Source: Galbibacter marinus
GTDB lineage: Bacteria > Bacteroidota > Bacteroidia > Flavobacteriales > Flavobacteriaceae
Assembly (NCBI RefSeq): GCF_000300875.1
Contig: NZ_AMSG01000016.1
Location: 1 to 64,000 of the forward strand
Reading direction: 5' to 3'
Length of the DNA: 64,000 bases
Shown piece by piece: positions 35,559 through 43,934 of the stretch (positions within the stretch are counted from its first letter, which is position 1; each line of letters begins with the position of its first letter). The notes beneath the pieces are model-generated. The model did no database searches. It was not told the DNA's origin and saw nothing but the letters and a program-made list of their open reading frames with translations. A program made the position numbers and the translations under genes.

Positions 35559-36182
35559 ATGGGAAGAAATAGAAGTGGAGCACCAGTGGTGAATGCGGGT
35601 TCTATGGCTGATATTGCATTCTTGCTTTTAATCTTTTTCTTGGTAACGACTACCATAGAAACAGATTCAGGGTTAGATCGTAAACTACCGCCTATTGAAC
35701 CGCCAGAAAATCCGCCAATCATTAGGCAGAAGAATATCTTTACCGTAGTTGTGAATAAAAATAATCAATTATTGGTTGAGGAAGAATTAATGGAATTAAA
35801 GGATTTGAGAGCTGCGGCTGTTGAGTTTTTAGATAACGGTGCAGGCGTAGGACAAGACGGTCAGCCTTGTGATTACTGTCAAGGACCTAGGGATCCGGAA
35901 TCTTCTGATCATCCATCAAAAGCGATTATTTCTTTGCAAAATGACCGGTTGACAGAATACGGAACCTATATTGCCGTACAGAACGAATTAGTTGGGGCTT
36001 ATAACCAGTTAAGAAATCGTGAAGCTGAACGTTTGTTTGGAAGCAGCTTTACTGATATGAATGCGCTTTATTTAGATCCTAAGACTCCTGATGATGTTAA
36101 GGATGACTTGAAACCTAAATTGGAGAGAATCCAAGATATGTTTCCTCAGAAATTATCTGAAGCAGAACCAAAGACTTATTAA
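35559..36182 (+). CDS. exbD: ExbD/TolR-family protein, first copy
   Basis: The 207-residue protein has one N-terminal membrane segment with the family aspartate (SMADIAFLLLIFFLVTTTI, D19) that takes part in proton flow. The periplasmic part is longer than in E. coli ExbD (141) and contains a Cys-rich loop (PCDYCQGP, about 106-113). It follows the small membrane protein and precedes a second exbD; tandem, unequal ExbD proteins are usual in Bacteroidota. Confidence 0.92.
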   Translation: MGRNRSGAPVVNAGSMADIAFLLLIFFLVTTTIETDSGLDRKLPPIEPPENPPIIRQKNIFTVVVNKNNQLLVEEELMELKDLRAAAVEFLDNGAGVGQDGQPCDYCQGPRDPESSDHPSKAIISLQNDRLTEYGTYIAVQNELVGAYNQLRNREAERLFGSSFTDMNALYLDPKTPDDVKDDLKPKLERIQDMFPQKLSEAEPKTY

Positions 36183-36199
36183 TATTAGTATAATCTATT

Positions 36200-36682
36200 A
36201 TGGCAAAGTTCACAAAGAAAAAACAAGGAGACTTACCTGAAGTATCAACGGCATCACTACCGGATATCGTTTTCATGTTGCTGTTTTTCTTCATGACAGT
36301 TACTACAATGAAGGATAGCGAATTGATGATCAAAAATGAATTGCCTTTTGCCGATCAGGTTCAAACGCTTGACAAAAAGGATAGGGTCATTTACATATAT
36401 GCAGGACAACCAAGTTCACGTTACCAAGATAAATTTGGTACTTTACCAAAAATTCAACTTAACGATAAGTTCGCCAATGTTGATGAGGTGGCTAACTATG
36501 TTCTTGCAGAAAGAGCATCAAAGCGAGAGGAGTTACAAAACGTGCTTACAACAGCTTTGAAAGTGGATTACGAGACCAATATGGGGCTTGTGTCTGATAT
36601 AAAACAAGAGTTAAGAAAAGTCAATGCACTTAAAATTAACTATACAACTAGAAGTGGTAGTGCTTTTGAGAATGTAAATTAA
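36200..36682 (+). CDS. exbD: ExbD/TolR-family protein, second copy
   Basis: The 160-residue protein carries the membrane segment SLPDIVFMLLFFFMTVTTM with D23 at the proton-path position, and a periplasmic domain starting with an LPFADQVQTLDKK stretch. The two ExbD proteins may form a heterodimer in one ExbB ring. The gene starts 18 bases after the first copy and ends before a strong terminator. Confidence 0.92.
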   Translation: MAKFTKKKQGDLPEVSTASLPDIVFMLLFFFMTVTTMKDSELMIKNELPFADQVQTLDKKDRVIYIYAGQPSSRYQDKFGTLPKIQLNDKFANVDEVANYVLAERASKREELQNVLTTALKVDYETNMGLVSDIKQELRKVNALKINYTTRSGSAFENVN

Positions 36683-36711
36683 GTATATCTATTTCATATA
36701 AACTTATGTTT

Positions 36712-36743
36712 AAAAAACGCTTCTGATTTCAGAAGCGTTTTTT
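36712..36743 (+). terminator. Terminator of the exbB-exbD operon
   Basis: AAAACGCTTCTGA and TCAGAAGCGTTTT form a long perfect stem with a tiny loop, followed by TTTTA. Confidence 0.9.
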
Positions 36744-36802
36744 ATTACCTTTACCTCACTGTTAATTAAATTTTAATCTTTACTTGAAATCGTAAATGAT
36801 AT

Positions 36803-37513
36803 ATGATTTTAAAAACTATAAAGTGTATATTTTTTATTTGGTGTTGTCTGGTTAGCTCTTTTGTTTGGGGACAGCAAGACACCATCGTGGTTGTAGAACC
36901 CGACGGCAAGTACTTTGAAGATCAATTTTACTTTGGTGTGAACTACAATGTATTAGTAGGTGCTCCTGATGGAATTGGTCAAAGTAGTTTTTCTTCTGGT
37001 ATTATGGGAGGGTTTATCAAAGATTTTCCAATTAATAAGAGAAGAAATATTGGATTCGGCTTAGGGGTTGGTTTATCAATCAATACGATCTATAGCGATC
37101 TTATGGCTACCAAAAATGCGAATGGTACCATTAGTTATCAAGAGGTTCCAGATGACGTTGATTATAACCGTAATAAGCTTTCTATGCATTTTGTTGAGTT
37201 TCCCTTGGAATTACGGTGGAGATCTTCACGAGCAGAGGATTATCGGTTCTGGAGAATCTATTCTGGTGTTCGACTACAATATCTTTTCAGTGGTCGATCA
37301 AAGTTCGTTACTGATACTCAAAGAGTGAGTTTTTCAAATAGTGATATTCGTGATTTTCAATATGGGATATACCTTAGTTTTGGATATAATACTTGGAATT
37401 TTTATGCCCAATACAACATCTCTAATATTTTTGAAGACGACCGTTATTTAATGTCTGGTGAACCTTTGGAAGTTAACATTATTAAGGCTGGATTGATATT
37501 CTACATCTTTTAG
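36803..37513 (+). CDS. PorT-like outer-membrane beta-barrel protein
   Basis: The 236-residue protein has a signal peptide (cleavage near VWGQ, about 23) and alternating strands with aromatic girdles, ending in IIKAGLIFYIF, as in small outer-membrane barrels. The block FVEFPLELRWRSSRAEDYRFWRIYSG resembles PorT/outer-membrane barrel family proteins of Bacteroidota; PorT itself is needed for type IX secretion. I cannot separate true PorT from the wider family by sequence alone. It lies directly after the exbBD operon but has a terminator before it, and converges on the membrane gene downstream of rpoN. Confidence 0.7.
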   Translation: MILKTIKCIFFIWCCLVSSFVWGQQDTIVVVEPDGKYFEDQFYFGVNYNVLVGAPDGIGQSSFSSGIMGGFIKDFPINKRRNIGFGLGVGLSINTIYSDLMATKNANGTISYQEVPDDVDYNRNKLSMHFVEFPLELRWRSSRAEDYRFWRIYSGVRLQYLFSGRSKFVTDTQRVSFSNSDIRDFQYGIYLSFGYNTWNFYAQYNISNIFEDDRYLMSGEPLEVNIIKAGLIFYIF

Positions 37514-37524
37514 CAAACCCTTCC

Positions 37525-38130
37525 CTATAACCAGAATCCAAACAGAATAAATTGTGGTACAATACCTATTAAAGATCCAATAATAATTTCTGATGCACAA
37601 TGGCACTTTAGATACATACGGGCTGTAGCAATGGCACCAACACACAGTATTAATATTGCTATCAGAGGAGTTATATTGACATGATAGTGTATCGAGAGAC
37701 CGATTACAAAAGTGGTCAAACCCCAAATAGCCATCATATGCATGCTCGCCTTGAAATTTAAATAAACCAAGATTTGACAACTTATCAGCGTTCCTAATAC
37801 GCCTAAAAAGAAGTAATAAAGCTCATATGATATCGAACTGGGGGTTATCTTTATTAAGGTTATATAGGTTACGATAATACAAAGATATAAGGGTATTTTT
37901 CGCTCATTTAAATTAGTAAGGTCCCTGTGGGTGACCCATCCGAGATTTCTCAGCAGTAAATAGAATAAATAAGGGATAATGACATTGATCACTAGAACCC
38001 CTAGGAGCACCAAACGTTGTGTTTGCTCTGATATGTACCTCGGAGAAATGAAAAAGTATAGTAGCACGCCTACTAAGGGCATAAAAACCGGGTTGAATAG
38101 GGTGCTTATAAGCTTTGAGGCGAATCTCAT
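37525..38130 (-). CDS. Polytopic membrane protein, PAP2-like without full active site
   Basis: The 201-residue protein has six predicted membrane helices. Blocks NERKIPLYL, KASMHMMAIWG and ARMYLKCHCASEIIIGSLIG match the order of the three PAP2 phosphatase motifs but the PSGH and SRX5H cores are not conserved, so it may be inactive or act differently. Its start overlaps the rpoN stop by one base, so the two are co-transcribed and perhaps translationally coupled. No function is assigned. Confidence 0.65.
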   Translation of the reverse strand: MRFASKLISTLFNPVFMPLVGVLLYFFISPRYISEQTQRLVLLGVLVINVIIPYLFYLLLRNLGWVTHRDLTNLNERKIPLYLCIIVTYITLIKITPSSISYELYYFFLGVLGTLISCQILVYLNFKASMHMMAIWGLTTFVIGLSIHYHVNITPLIAILILCVGAIATARMYLKCHCASEIIIGSLIGIVPQFILFGFWL

Positions 38131-39590
38131 TAGATTTCTTTTCTTAAACGTGCCACAGGGATGCTTAGCTGTTCCCTGTACTTTGCGATCGTTCTGCGTG
38201 CAATAGGATACCCTTTTTCTTTGAGAATGGCTGCTAGCTTATCATCTGTTAGAGGCTTTCTTTTGTCTTCCTCTTGGATGACTGTTTCCAATATTTTTTT
38301 AATCTCACGTGTGGATACATCCTCTCCTTCGTCGTTCTTCATAGCCTCTGAGAAGAAGTCTTTGATTAGTTTAGTGCCATAAGGAGTATCTACATATTTG
38401 CTGTTTGCTACCCGAGATACCGTGGAAACGTCCATGTTAATAGCCTCTGCAATATCTTTGAGTATCATGGGTTTTAATTTCCGTTCATCCCCAGTTAAAA
38501 AATATTCCTGCTGATAATGCATAATGCAATTCATGGTGACAAATAAAGTTTCTTGTCTTTGTTTAATGGCTTCTATAAACCATTTGGCAGCATCTAGTTT
38601 CTGTTTTATGAATAACACAGCATCTTTCTGTGTCTTTGTCTTGGTCTTACTGTCCTTATACCCTTTAAGCATGTTGTTGTAGGTGTGTGAGACATGTAGA
38701 TCAGGGGCATTTCTTCCATTGAGACTCAATTCGAGCTCCCCATCCATGATACGAATAGTGAAGTCAGGTACCACGTGTTCAACCATGCGGTTACTACCAG
38801 CATATGAGCCACCAGGTTTTGGATTTAAGCGCTCTATTTCATGGATAGCTTTTCTTAAGTCCTCCTCGTTTGTAGCATGCTTTAAGATTAACTTTTGGTA
38901 ATGTTTCTTTGTAAATTGTTCAAAGGAACGATCTAAGATGTCTGAAGCCAATTCCACCGCATCTGTGGGTTCTTTTCGTTGAAGTTGAAGGAGCAAACAC
39001 TCTCTAAGGTCCCTAGCGCATACACCAGCAGGATCCAGTTGTTGAACAATATGGAGCACCTTTTCGACTTCCTCTTGTTCACTATAGATATTTTGGGTAA
39101 ACGCTAAATCATCAACAATATCTACAATGTCTCTACGAATGTATCCACTCTCATCTACACTACCCACTAGAAATTCTGCGATTTCACGTTCAGATTCTTT
39201 TAGACTAAAGGTATTGAGCTGATTTAATAAATGCTGATGGAAGGATGTCCCAGCAGCATAAGGAACGGATCTCTCTTCATCATCACTACTGTAATTATTG
39301 GCTTGTAATCGATATTCTGGAACTTCGTCATCGCTTAGATATTCATCAACATTGATGTCTTCCGCATTAATCTTTTCACTATCGATATCGTCCTGAAAAT
39401 TATCCTCATATTCGTCGGATTCATATTCTGAAGATTCTTCTTTCCCGCTTTCTAAGGCAGGATTTTCTTCAAGTTCCTGTTTGAGCCGTTGTTCAAAAGC
39501 TTGAGTCGGCAACTGAATCAGTTTCATCAACTGAATCTGCTGCGGCGATAATTTCTGAGATAGTTTAAACTGTAATTGTTGTTTTAGCAT
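38130..39590 (-). CDS. rpoN: RNA polymerase sigma-54 factor
   Basis: The 486-residue protein has the Gln/Leu-rich region I (LSPQQIQLMKLIQLPTQAFE, about 14-33), an acidic region II, the core-binding domain, the helix-turn-helix (ISMDVSTVSRVANSKYV-like block around 390-410) and the RpoN box ARRTIAKYRE (464-473) that reads the -24 element. Sigma-54 directs transcription that requires AAA+ activators; none is encoded in the window. It lies after asnS, separated by a terminator. Confidence 0.96.
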   Translation of the reverse strand: MLKQQLQFKLSQKLSPQQIQLMKLIQLPTQAFEQRLKQELEENPALESGKEESSEYESDEYEDNFQDDIDSEKINAEDINVDEYLSDDEVPEYRLQANNYSSDDEERSVPYAAGTSFHQHLLNQLNTFSLKESEREIAEFLVGSVDESGYIRRDIVDIVDDLAFTQNIYSEQEEVEKVLHIVQQLDPAGVCARDLRECLLLQLQRKEPTDAVELASDILDRSFEQFTKKHYQKLILKHATNEEDLRKAIHEIERLNPKPGGSYAGSNRMVEHVVPDFTIRIMDGELELSLNGRNAPDLHVSHTYNNMLKGYKDSKTKTKTQKDAVLFIKQKLDAAKWFIEAIKQRQETLFVTMNCIMHYQQEYFLTGDERKLKPMILKDIAEAINMDVSTVSRVANSKYVDTPYGTKLIKDFFSEAMKNDEGEDVSTREIKKILETVIQEEDKRKPLTDDKLAAILKEKGYPIARRTIAKYREQLSIPVARLRKEI

Positions 39591-39623
39591 TATCCTTCAA
39601 CCTTGCTTTTGTATAAATTTAAA

Positions 39624-39661
39624 AAAACTAGCCTTATGAAGCCAATCAAAAGCTAGTTTTT
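39624..39661 (-). terminator. Terminator of asnS
   Basis: Read on the minus strand, AAAACTAGC pairs with GCTAGTTTT across an 18-base loop and is followed by more T. It separates asnS from rpoN. Confidence 0.7.
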
Positions 39662-39686
39662 AATGATAATATACGTTAATTTTTAT

Positions 39687-41120
39687 TTAAAACTCAGCAT
39701 TTTGAGGAGTTCTTGGAAAAGGGATCACATCACGTATATTGGACATCCCAGTAGTGAATAGTACGAGACGCTCAAATCCAAGACCAAATCCGCTGTGAGT
39801 AGCTGAGCCAAATTTACGTAGTTCCATATACCACCACAATTCTTTTTCGTCGATACCCATGGCTTTTACTTTTTCTTGAAGCACTTCATAGCGCTCCTCG
39901 CGCTGTGATCCTCCGACGATTTCTCCAATACCTGGGAAAAGAATATCCATAGCCCGTACTGTTTTTCCGTCTTCATTTTGACGCATATAAAAGGCTTTGA
40001 TATCTGCGGGGTAATCAAATAAGATCACTGGAGCTTTAAAGTGCTTCTCAACTAAATAGCGTTCGTGTTCACTTTGAAGATCGGCTCCCCACTGTTCAAT
40101 AATATAATTGAATTTTTTCTTTTTGTTAGGCTTGGAGTTTTTTAGGATGTCAATGGCCTCTGTATAACTTACCCTTTTGAAGTTGTTCTCCGTTACAAAG
40201 CGTAATTTTTCAAGAAGTTTCATCTCACTACGCTGCGCCTGAGGTTTTGATTTTTCTTCTTCAATAAGGCGAGCTTCCAAAAACTTTAAGTCGTCTTCAC
40301 AATGTTCTAACACATAACCCAACACGTTTTTTATAAAATCTTCAGCTAGATCCATGTTTCCATCCAAATCCAAGAAGGCAACCTCTGGTTCGATCATCCA
40401 AAATTCTGCCAAGTGTCTTGATGTATTGGAATTTTCAGCTCTAAAAGTAGGGCCGAAGGTATAAATCTTTCCTAGAGCCATGGCGTATGCTTCGCCTTCC
40501 AATTGTCCTGAAACCGTCAAATTAGTTTCCTTACCAAAAAAGTCTTCTTTATAGTCTACTTCATTTTGATCATTTAAAGGAGGGTTTTTAGCATCCAAAG
40601 TTGTTACTCTGAACATTTCTCCAGCACCTTCTGCATCTGAGCCTGTGATAATAGGAGTATGAACGTAGTTAAAACCATTTGCTCTAAAATAGTTGTGTAC
40701 TGCGAAAGAAAGAGCAGAACGAACACGCATAATGGCACCAAAGGTATTGGTCCGTATACGTAAATGTGCTTTCTCTCTTAAAAATTCAAGTGAATGTTTT
40801 TTAGGTTGAATGGGGAATTCTTCTGGATTCGCTCCACCTAGTATTTCAATTTCCTTAACTTGAATTTCAACTGCTTGACCTTTTCCTTGACTCTCCACAA
40901 GGGTTCCAACGATGGATACTGCAGCTCCTGTATTGAGTTGCCTTAAGGTATCTTCTGGAAAATTTTCATAATCGACTACACACTGAATATTATGAATGGT
41001 TGATCCATCATTTAAAGCGATAAAACGATTACTTCTAAAGGTTCTAATCCAACCTTTTACACATATTTCTTGTAGGAGTTTGTCACTTGATAACAGCTCT
41101 TTTATACTTTTTAATTCCAT
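39687..41120 (-). CDS. asnS: Asparaginyl-tRNA synthetase
   Basis: The 477-residue class IIb enzyme has an N-terminal OB-fold that binds the anticodon (about 15-100), motif 2 ([18 protein letters not shown]) and motif 3 ([15 protein letters not shown]). It charges tRNA-Asn directly. TATCTTTG on the minus strand at 41149-41156 fits its -7 element, giving a leader of about 20 bases. Confidence 0.96.
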   Translation of the reverse strand: MELKSIKELLSSDKLLQEICVKGWIRTFRSNRFIALNDGSTIHNIQCVVDYENFPEDTLRQLNTGAAVSIVGTLVESQGKGQAVEIQVKEIEILGGANPEEFPIQPKKHSLEFLREKAHLRIRTNTFGAIMRVRSALSFAVHNYFRANGFNYVHTPIITGSDAEGAGEMFRVTTLDAKNPPLNDQNEVDYKEDFFGKETNLTVSGQLEGEAYAMALGKIYTFGPTFRAENSNTSRHLAEFWMIEPEVAFLDLDGNMDLAEDFIKNVLGYVLEHCEDDLKFLEARLIEEEKSKPQAQRSEMKLLEKLRFVTENNFKRVSYTEAIDILKNSKPNKKKKFNYIIEQWGADLQSEHERYLVEKHFKAPVILFDYPADIKAFYMRQNEDGKTVRAMDILFPGIGEIVGGSQREERYEVLQEKVKAMGIDEKELWWYMELRKFGSATHSGFGLGFERLVLFTTGMSNIRDVIPFPRTPQNAEF

Positions 41121-41362
41121 CGTGTATTACTAACTATAAATAAGTGTGCAAAGATAAAACTTTAAAACTAGATTTAAAGTCAACGTCTGAGTTATTAGAA
41201 AATTATTGCCAATGACAGATAGATGTGGCTGATATTTACTATTATTTTATTTTAAAAAAATTTTATTGTAAGAAAAAATTTGTACATTTAACATGATGAC
41301 TTTATAAAAAGATAGATTTTACTTGTTTTGTAAGGCAATAATAATCTATTTTTGTTTTGTAG

Positions 41363-41470
41363 GAAATTACAAGTCAATTTAAGCTTGACTTTAAAGATAT
41401 TTAAAATTGTAGGTTTGGGGGAACCTTAAAGTCTGTTCGAAACATTATGTTTCGGCAGACTTTTTTTTTG
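41363..41470 (+). ncRNA. Candidate small RNA with its own terminator
   Basis: No gene covers 41121-41489. On the plus strand TATTTTTG (41353-41360 by my count, a few bases uncertain) and TAGGTTTG (about 41411) fit -7 elements. A hairpin AAGTCAA/TTGACTT follows the first, and a strong hairpin (GTCTG...CAGAC with inner CGAAACAT/ATGTTTCG) followed by nine T ends at 41470. The T run is on the plus strand, so it cannot be the terminator of the minus-strand exporter gene. No coding frame is present. The start point is a guess. Confidence 0.4.
41428..41470 (+). terminator. Strong plus-strand terminator without an upstream gene
   Basis: Outer stem AAAGTCTG/CAGACTTT and inner stem CGAAACAT/ATGTTTCG, followed by a nine-T run. 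The only plus-strand sequence upstream is non-coding. Confidence 0.75.
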
Positions 41471-41489
41471 GCCCCATCCAGCCTAATCC

Positions 41490-43889
41490 TTATTCGTTAT
41501 CTTCTTTTGTTTCACTATTTTTTGACAGTACATTAATGCTTGGTTTTTTTAGCGTTTTCTTATTGGCGATGTTTCGCTCTAGGGCTAAAAGTAATGAGGG
41601 TAGGACAACAAGATTGGATAACATGGCAACAAATAGAGTGAATGAGACAAGCCCTCCAAGTGCTTTAGTGCCTCCAAAACTACTCAGCATAAAGACTGAA
41701 AACCCGAAAAAGAGTACCACTGAGGTGTAAAACATACTAATCCCTGAATCTCGAAGGGCACCGTATACTGATTTGCGTATCTTCCAATTGTTCTTAATGA
41801 GCTCTTGTCTGTATTTGGCTAGAAAATGAATGGTGTCATCGACCGAAATACCAAAGGCAACACTGAAGACTAATATGGTTGATGGTTTGATTGGAATGCC
41901 AAGAAATCCCATCATTCCAGCAGTGATTAGTAATGGGAGTATGTTTGGAATCAATGATATTATAATCATTCTAAAGGAACGGAACAAATAAGCCATTAAT
42001 AGTGATATCAAAAATATCGCAAATCCTAATGATGTTATTAAGTTTTTAACCAAATATTTAGTGCCTTGCATAAAGACTAATGCTTTACCTGTAAGAGTAA
42101 CCTCATAGCGATCCTCTGGAAGAACTTTGGCGGCCTTCTTTTCAATATCCGCTTTAATCTCTTCCATTTTCTCTGTGCCAATATCCTTCATAAAGGTCGT
42201 TATGCGCGCAATTTGACCAGTGCTGTCCACAAAACTATTCAGCAGATTCGTATCGTTTGTCGAACTTTTAGCATAGGATAATATAAATGCTCTTTCCTGA
42301 TTATTGGGGAGCTGGTAATAATTTGGATTACCATTATAATAAGCTTGTTTAGAATATTTGACCAAACTCGTTACAGAAATAGGAGCGGATAATTCTGGAA
42401 CCTCTTTGATGAGAGTTTCGAGTTCATCCACTCTACGGAGTGTAGATAAATTCATCACACCATTTTTTCTTTTCGTATCAACCATGATCTCAACAGGAAG
42501 AATTCCATCAAACTCTTTTTCATAAAACTTTATATCGTCAAAAAAAGAGGCGTCTTGTGGCATATCCTCCAACAGACTTCCAGATATTCGAATTTGATAA
42601 ATTCCAATGATGCTCATTATAATAGCAATAATAACAATAGTGAATACCGTAATCCTTCGATGTCGTACAGTTCCTTCCATCCATTTCACAAACTTACCAA
42701 TCCAACGCTTGTTTAAGTGCTTTAGGTGTTTATACTTAGGTGGATACATAAAGCTATAAACAATGGGTATGATAAGAATAGACAATATGAAGATAGCTAC
42801 TATATTTATAGAAGCTACAATTCCAAACTCTTTTAAAAGGGTACTTTCGGTTATTATAAAAGTTGCAAATCCTCCTGCTGTAGTTAGATTCGTCATCAGT
42901 GTCGCATTACCTACTTTAGAAATAACACGTTGCAAGGATTTCGCCTGATTACCGTGTTTTTGTACCTCTTGTTGATATTTATTAATTAAAAATATGCAAT
43001 TCGGAATCCCAATAACGATGATCAGAGGCGGTATTAATGCAGTCAAAATGGTAATCTCATAGCCGAGTAATCCTAAAACTCCAAAGGCCCACATTACACC
43101 TATCATCACTACAATCATCGAAATGAAGGTGGCTCTGTAAGAGCGGAAAAAGAGAAAGAAAATCAGTGAGGTAACTATGAGTGTTGCACCAATGAACATA
43201 CCGATTTCTCCGATAATAATATCAGCATTTAAGGATCTAATATACGGCATACCAGAGACCTTTACATCTATGCCAGTATCCGCTTCAAAATCCTTTATTA
43301 GGGGAACGAAATTATTCAACACAAAATTCTTACGAACCGCTGTATTGACAATTTCCTTGTCCATATAAATTACCGATCGGATGGTTTGGGTTTCTTTGTT
43401 GTATAAAACACTTTCATAGAAAGGTAACTTGTGGAAAATCTCATCTTTAATACTGTCGAGTTGCTGTTGCGAAGTTAATTTTCCTTGTATCAGCGGGGTT
43501 AATTCAAACTTTTGCTTCTGGGTATTCTTTTCAAGAGTTTGTAGATTATCGGTTGATAAGATGAGATCAACCTCTGGTTCTGCTTGAATCTGTTTGTTTA
43601 ATTTATTCCATTTATTAAAATTTTCCAGATCGAAAATCGCACTGTCTTTTATGGCAATAACCATGACATTTCCCTCTTCTCCAAAGATACTTAGGAAATT
43701 ATTGTAAGCAACATTTACTGGGTGATGGTCAGGCAATAGATTCGCCTCGGTATTGGTAAAGCGTATATTCTTCCACTGGGTTGATAAAGCAAGAGTGATC
43801 CCAAAAAGAATAAGTAATATTATAACACGAGTACGAAGTATGATTCGAGCGGTGGTTCCCCAGAACCCGCTTGTTAATTTCTTGGCCAT
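41490..43889 (-). CDS. RND/MMPL-family membrane exporter
   Basis: The 799-residue protein has the duplicated layout of MMPL-type RND proteins: one membrane helix (about 15-37), a periplasmic domain, five helices, then a repeat of the pattern (helix near 415-435, periplasmic domain, five helices near 635-780). The blocks GIPNCIFLINKYQQEV and VAFGISVDDTIHFLAKYRQEL are the paired family signatures on helix 4 of each half. Such proteins export lipids or hopanoids or carry sterol-sensing domains. The DUF5686 outer-membrane gene lies 45 bases upstream on the same strand, so an envelope lipid or glycan role is plausible but unproven. Confidence 0.88.
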   Translation of the reverse strand: MAKKLTSGFWGTTARIILRTRVIILLILFGITLALSTQWKNIRFTNTEANLLPDHHPVNVAYNNFLSIFGEEGNVMVIAIKDSAIFDLENFNKWNKLNKQIQAEPEVDLILSTDNLQTLEKNTQKQKFELTPLIQGKLTSQQQLDSIKDEIFHKLPFYESVLYNKETQTIRSVIYMDKEIVNTAVRKNFVLNNFVPLIKDFEADTGIDVKVSGMPYIRSLNADIIIGEIGMFIGATLIVTSLIFFLFFRSYRATFISMIVVMIGVMWAFGVLGLLGYEITILTALIPPLIIVIGIPNCIFLINKYQQEVQKHGNQAKSLQRVISKVGNATLMTNLTTAGGFATFIITESTLLKEFGIVASINIVAIFILSILIIPIVYSFMYPPKYKHLKHLNKRWIGKFVKWMEGTVRHRRITVFTIVIIAIIMSIIGIYQIRISGSLLEDMPQDASFFDDIKFYEKEFDGILPVEIMVDTKRKNGVMNLSTLRRVDELETLIKEVPELSAPISVTSLVKYSKQAYYNGNPNYYQLPNNQERAFILSYAKSSTNDTNLLNSFVDSTGQIARITTFMKDIGTEKMEEIKADIEKKAAKVLPEDRYEVTLTGKALVFMQGTKYLVKNLITSLGFAIFLISLLMAYLFRSFRMIIISLIPNILPLLITAGMMGFLGIPIKPSTILVFSVAFGISVDDTIHFLAKYRQELIKNNWKIRKSVYGALRDSGISMFYTSVVLFFGFSVFMLSSFGGTKALGGLVSFTLFVAMLSNLVVLPSLLLALERNIANKKTLKKPSINVLSKNSETKEDNE

Positions 43890-43934
43890 CTAAAAATTTT
43901 TCCGTGCAAAGTTAGAAATCCCTTCGCAAGTGTG

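Noticed and set aside
41428-41470. Hairpin as terminator of the RND exporter gene
   Set aside because: The T run is on the plus strand; on the minus strand the hairpin is followed by only three T.
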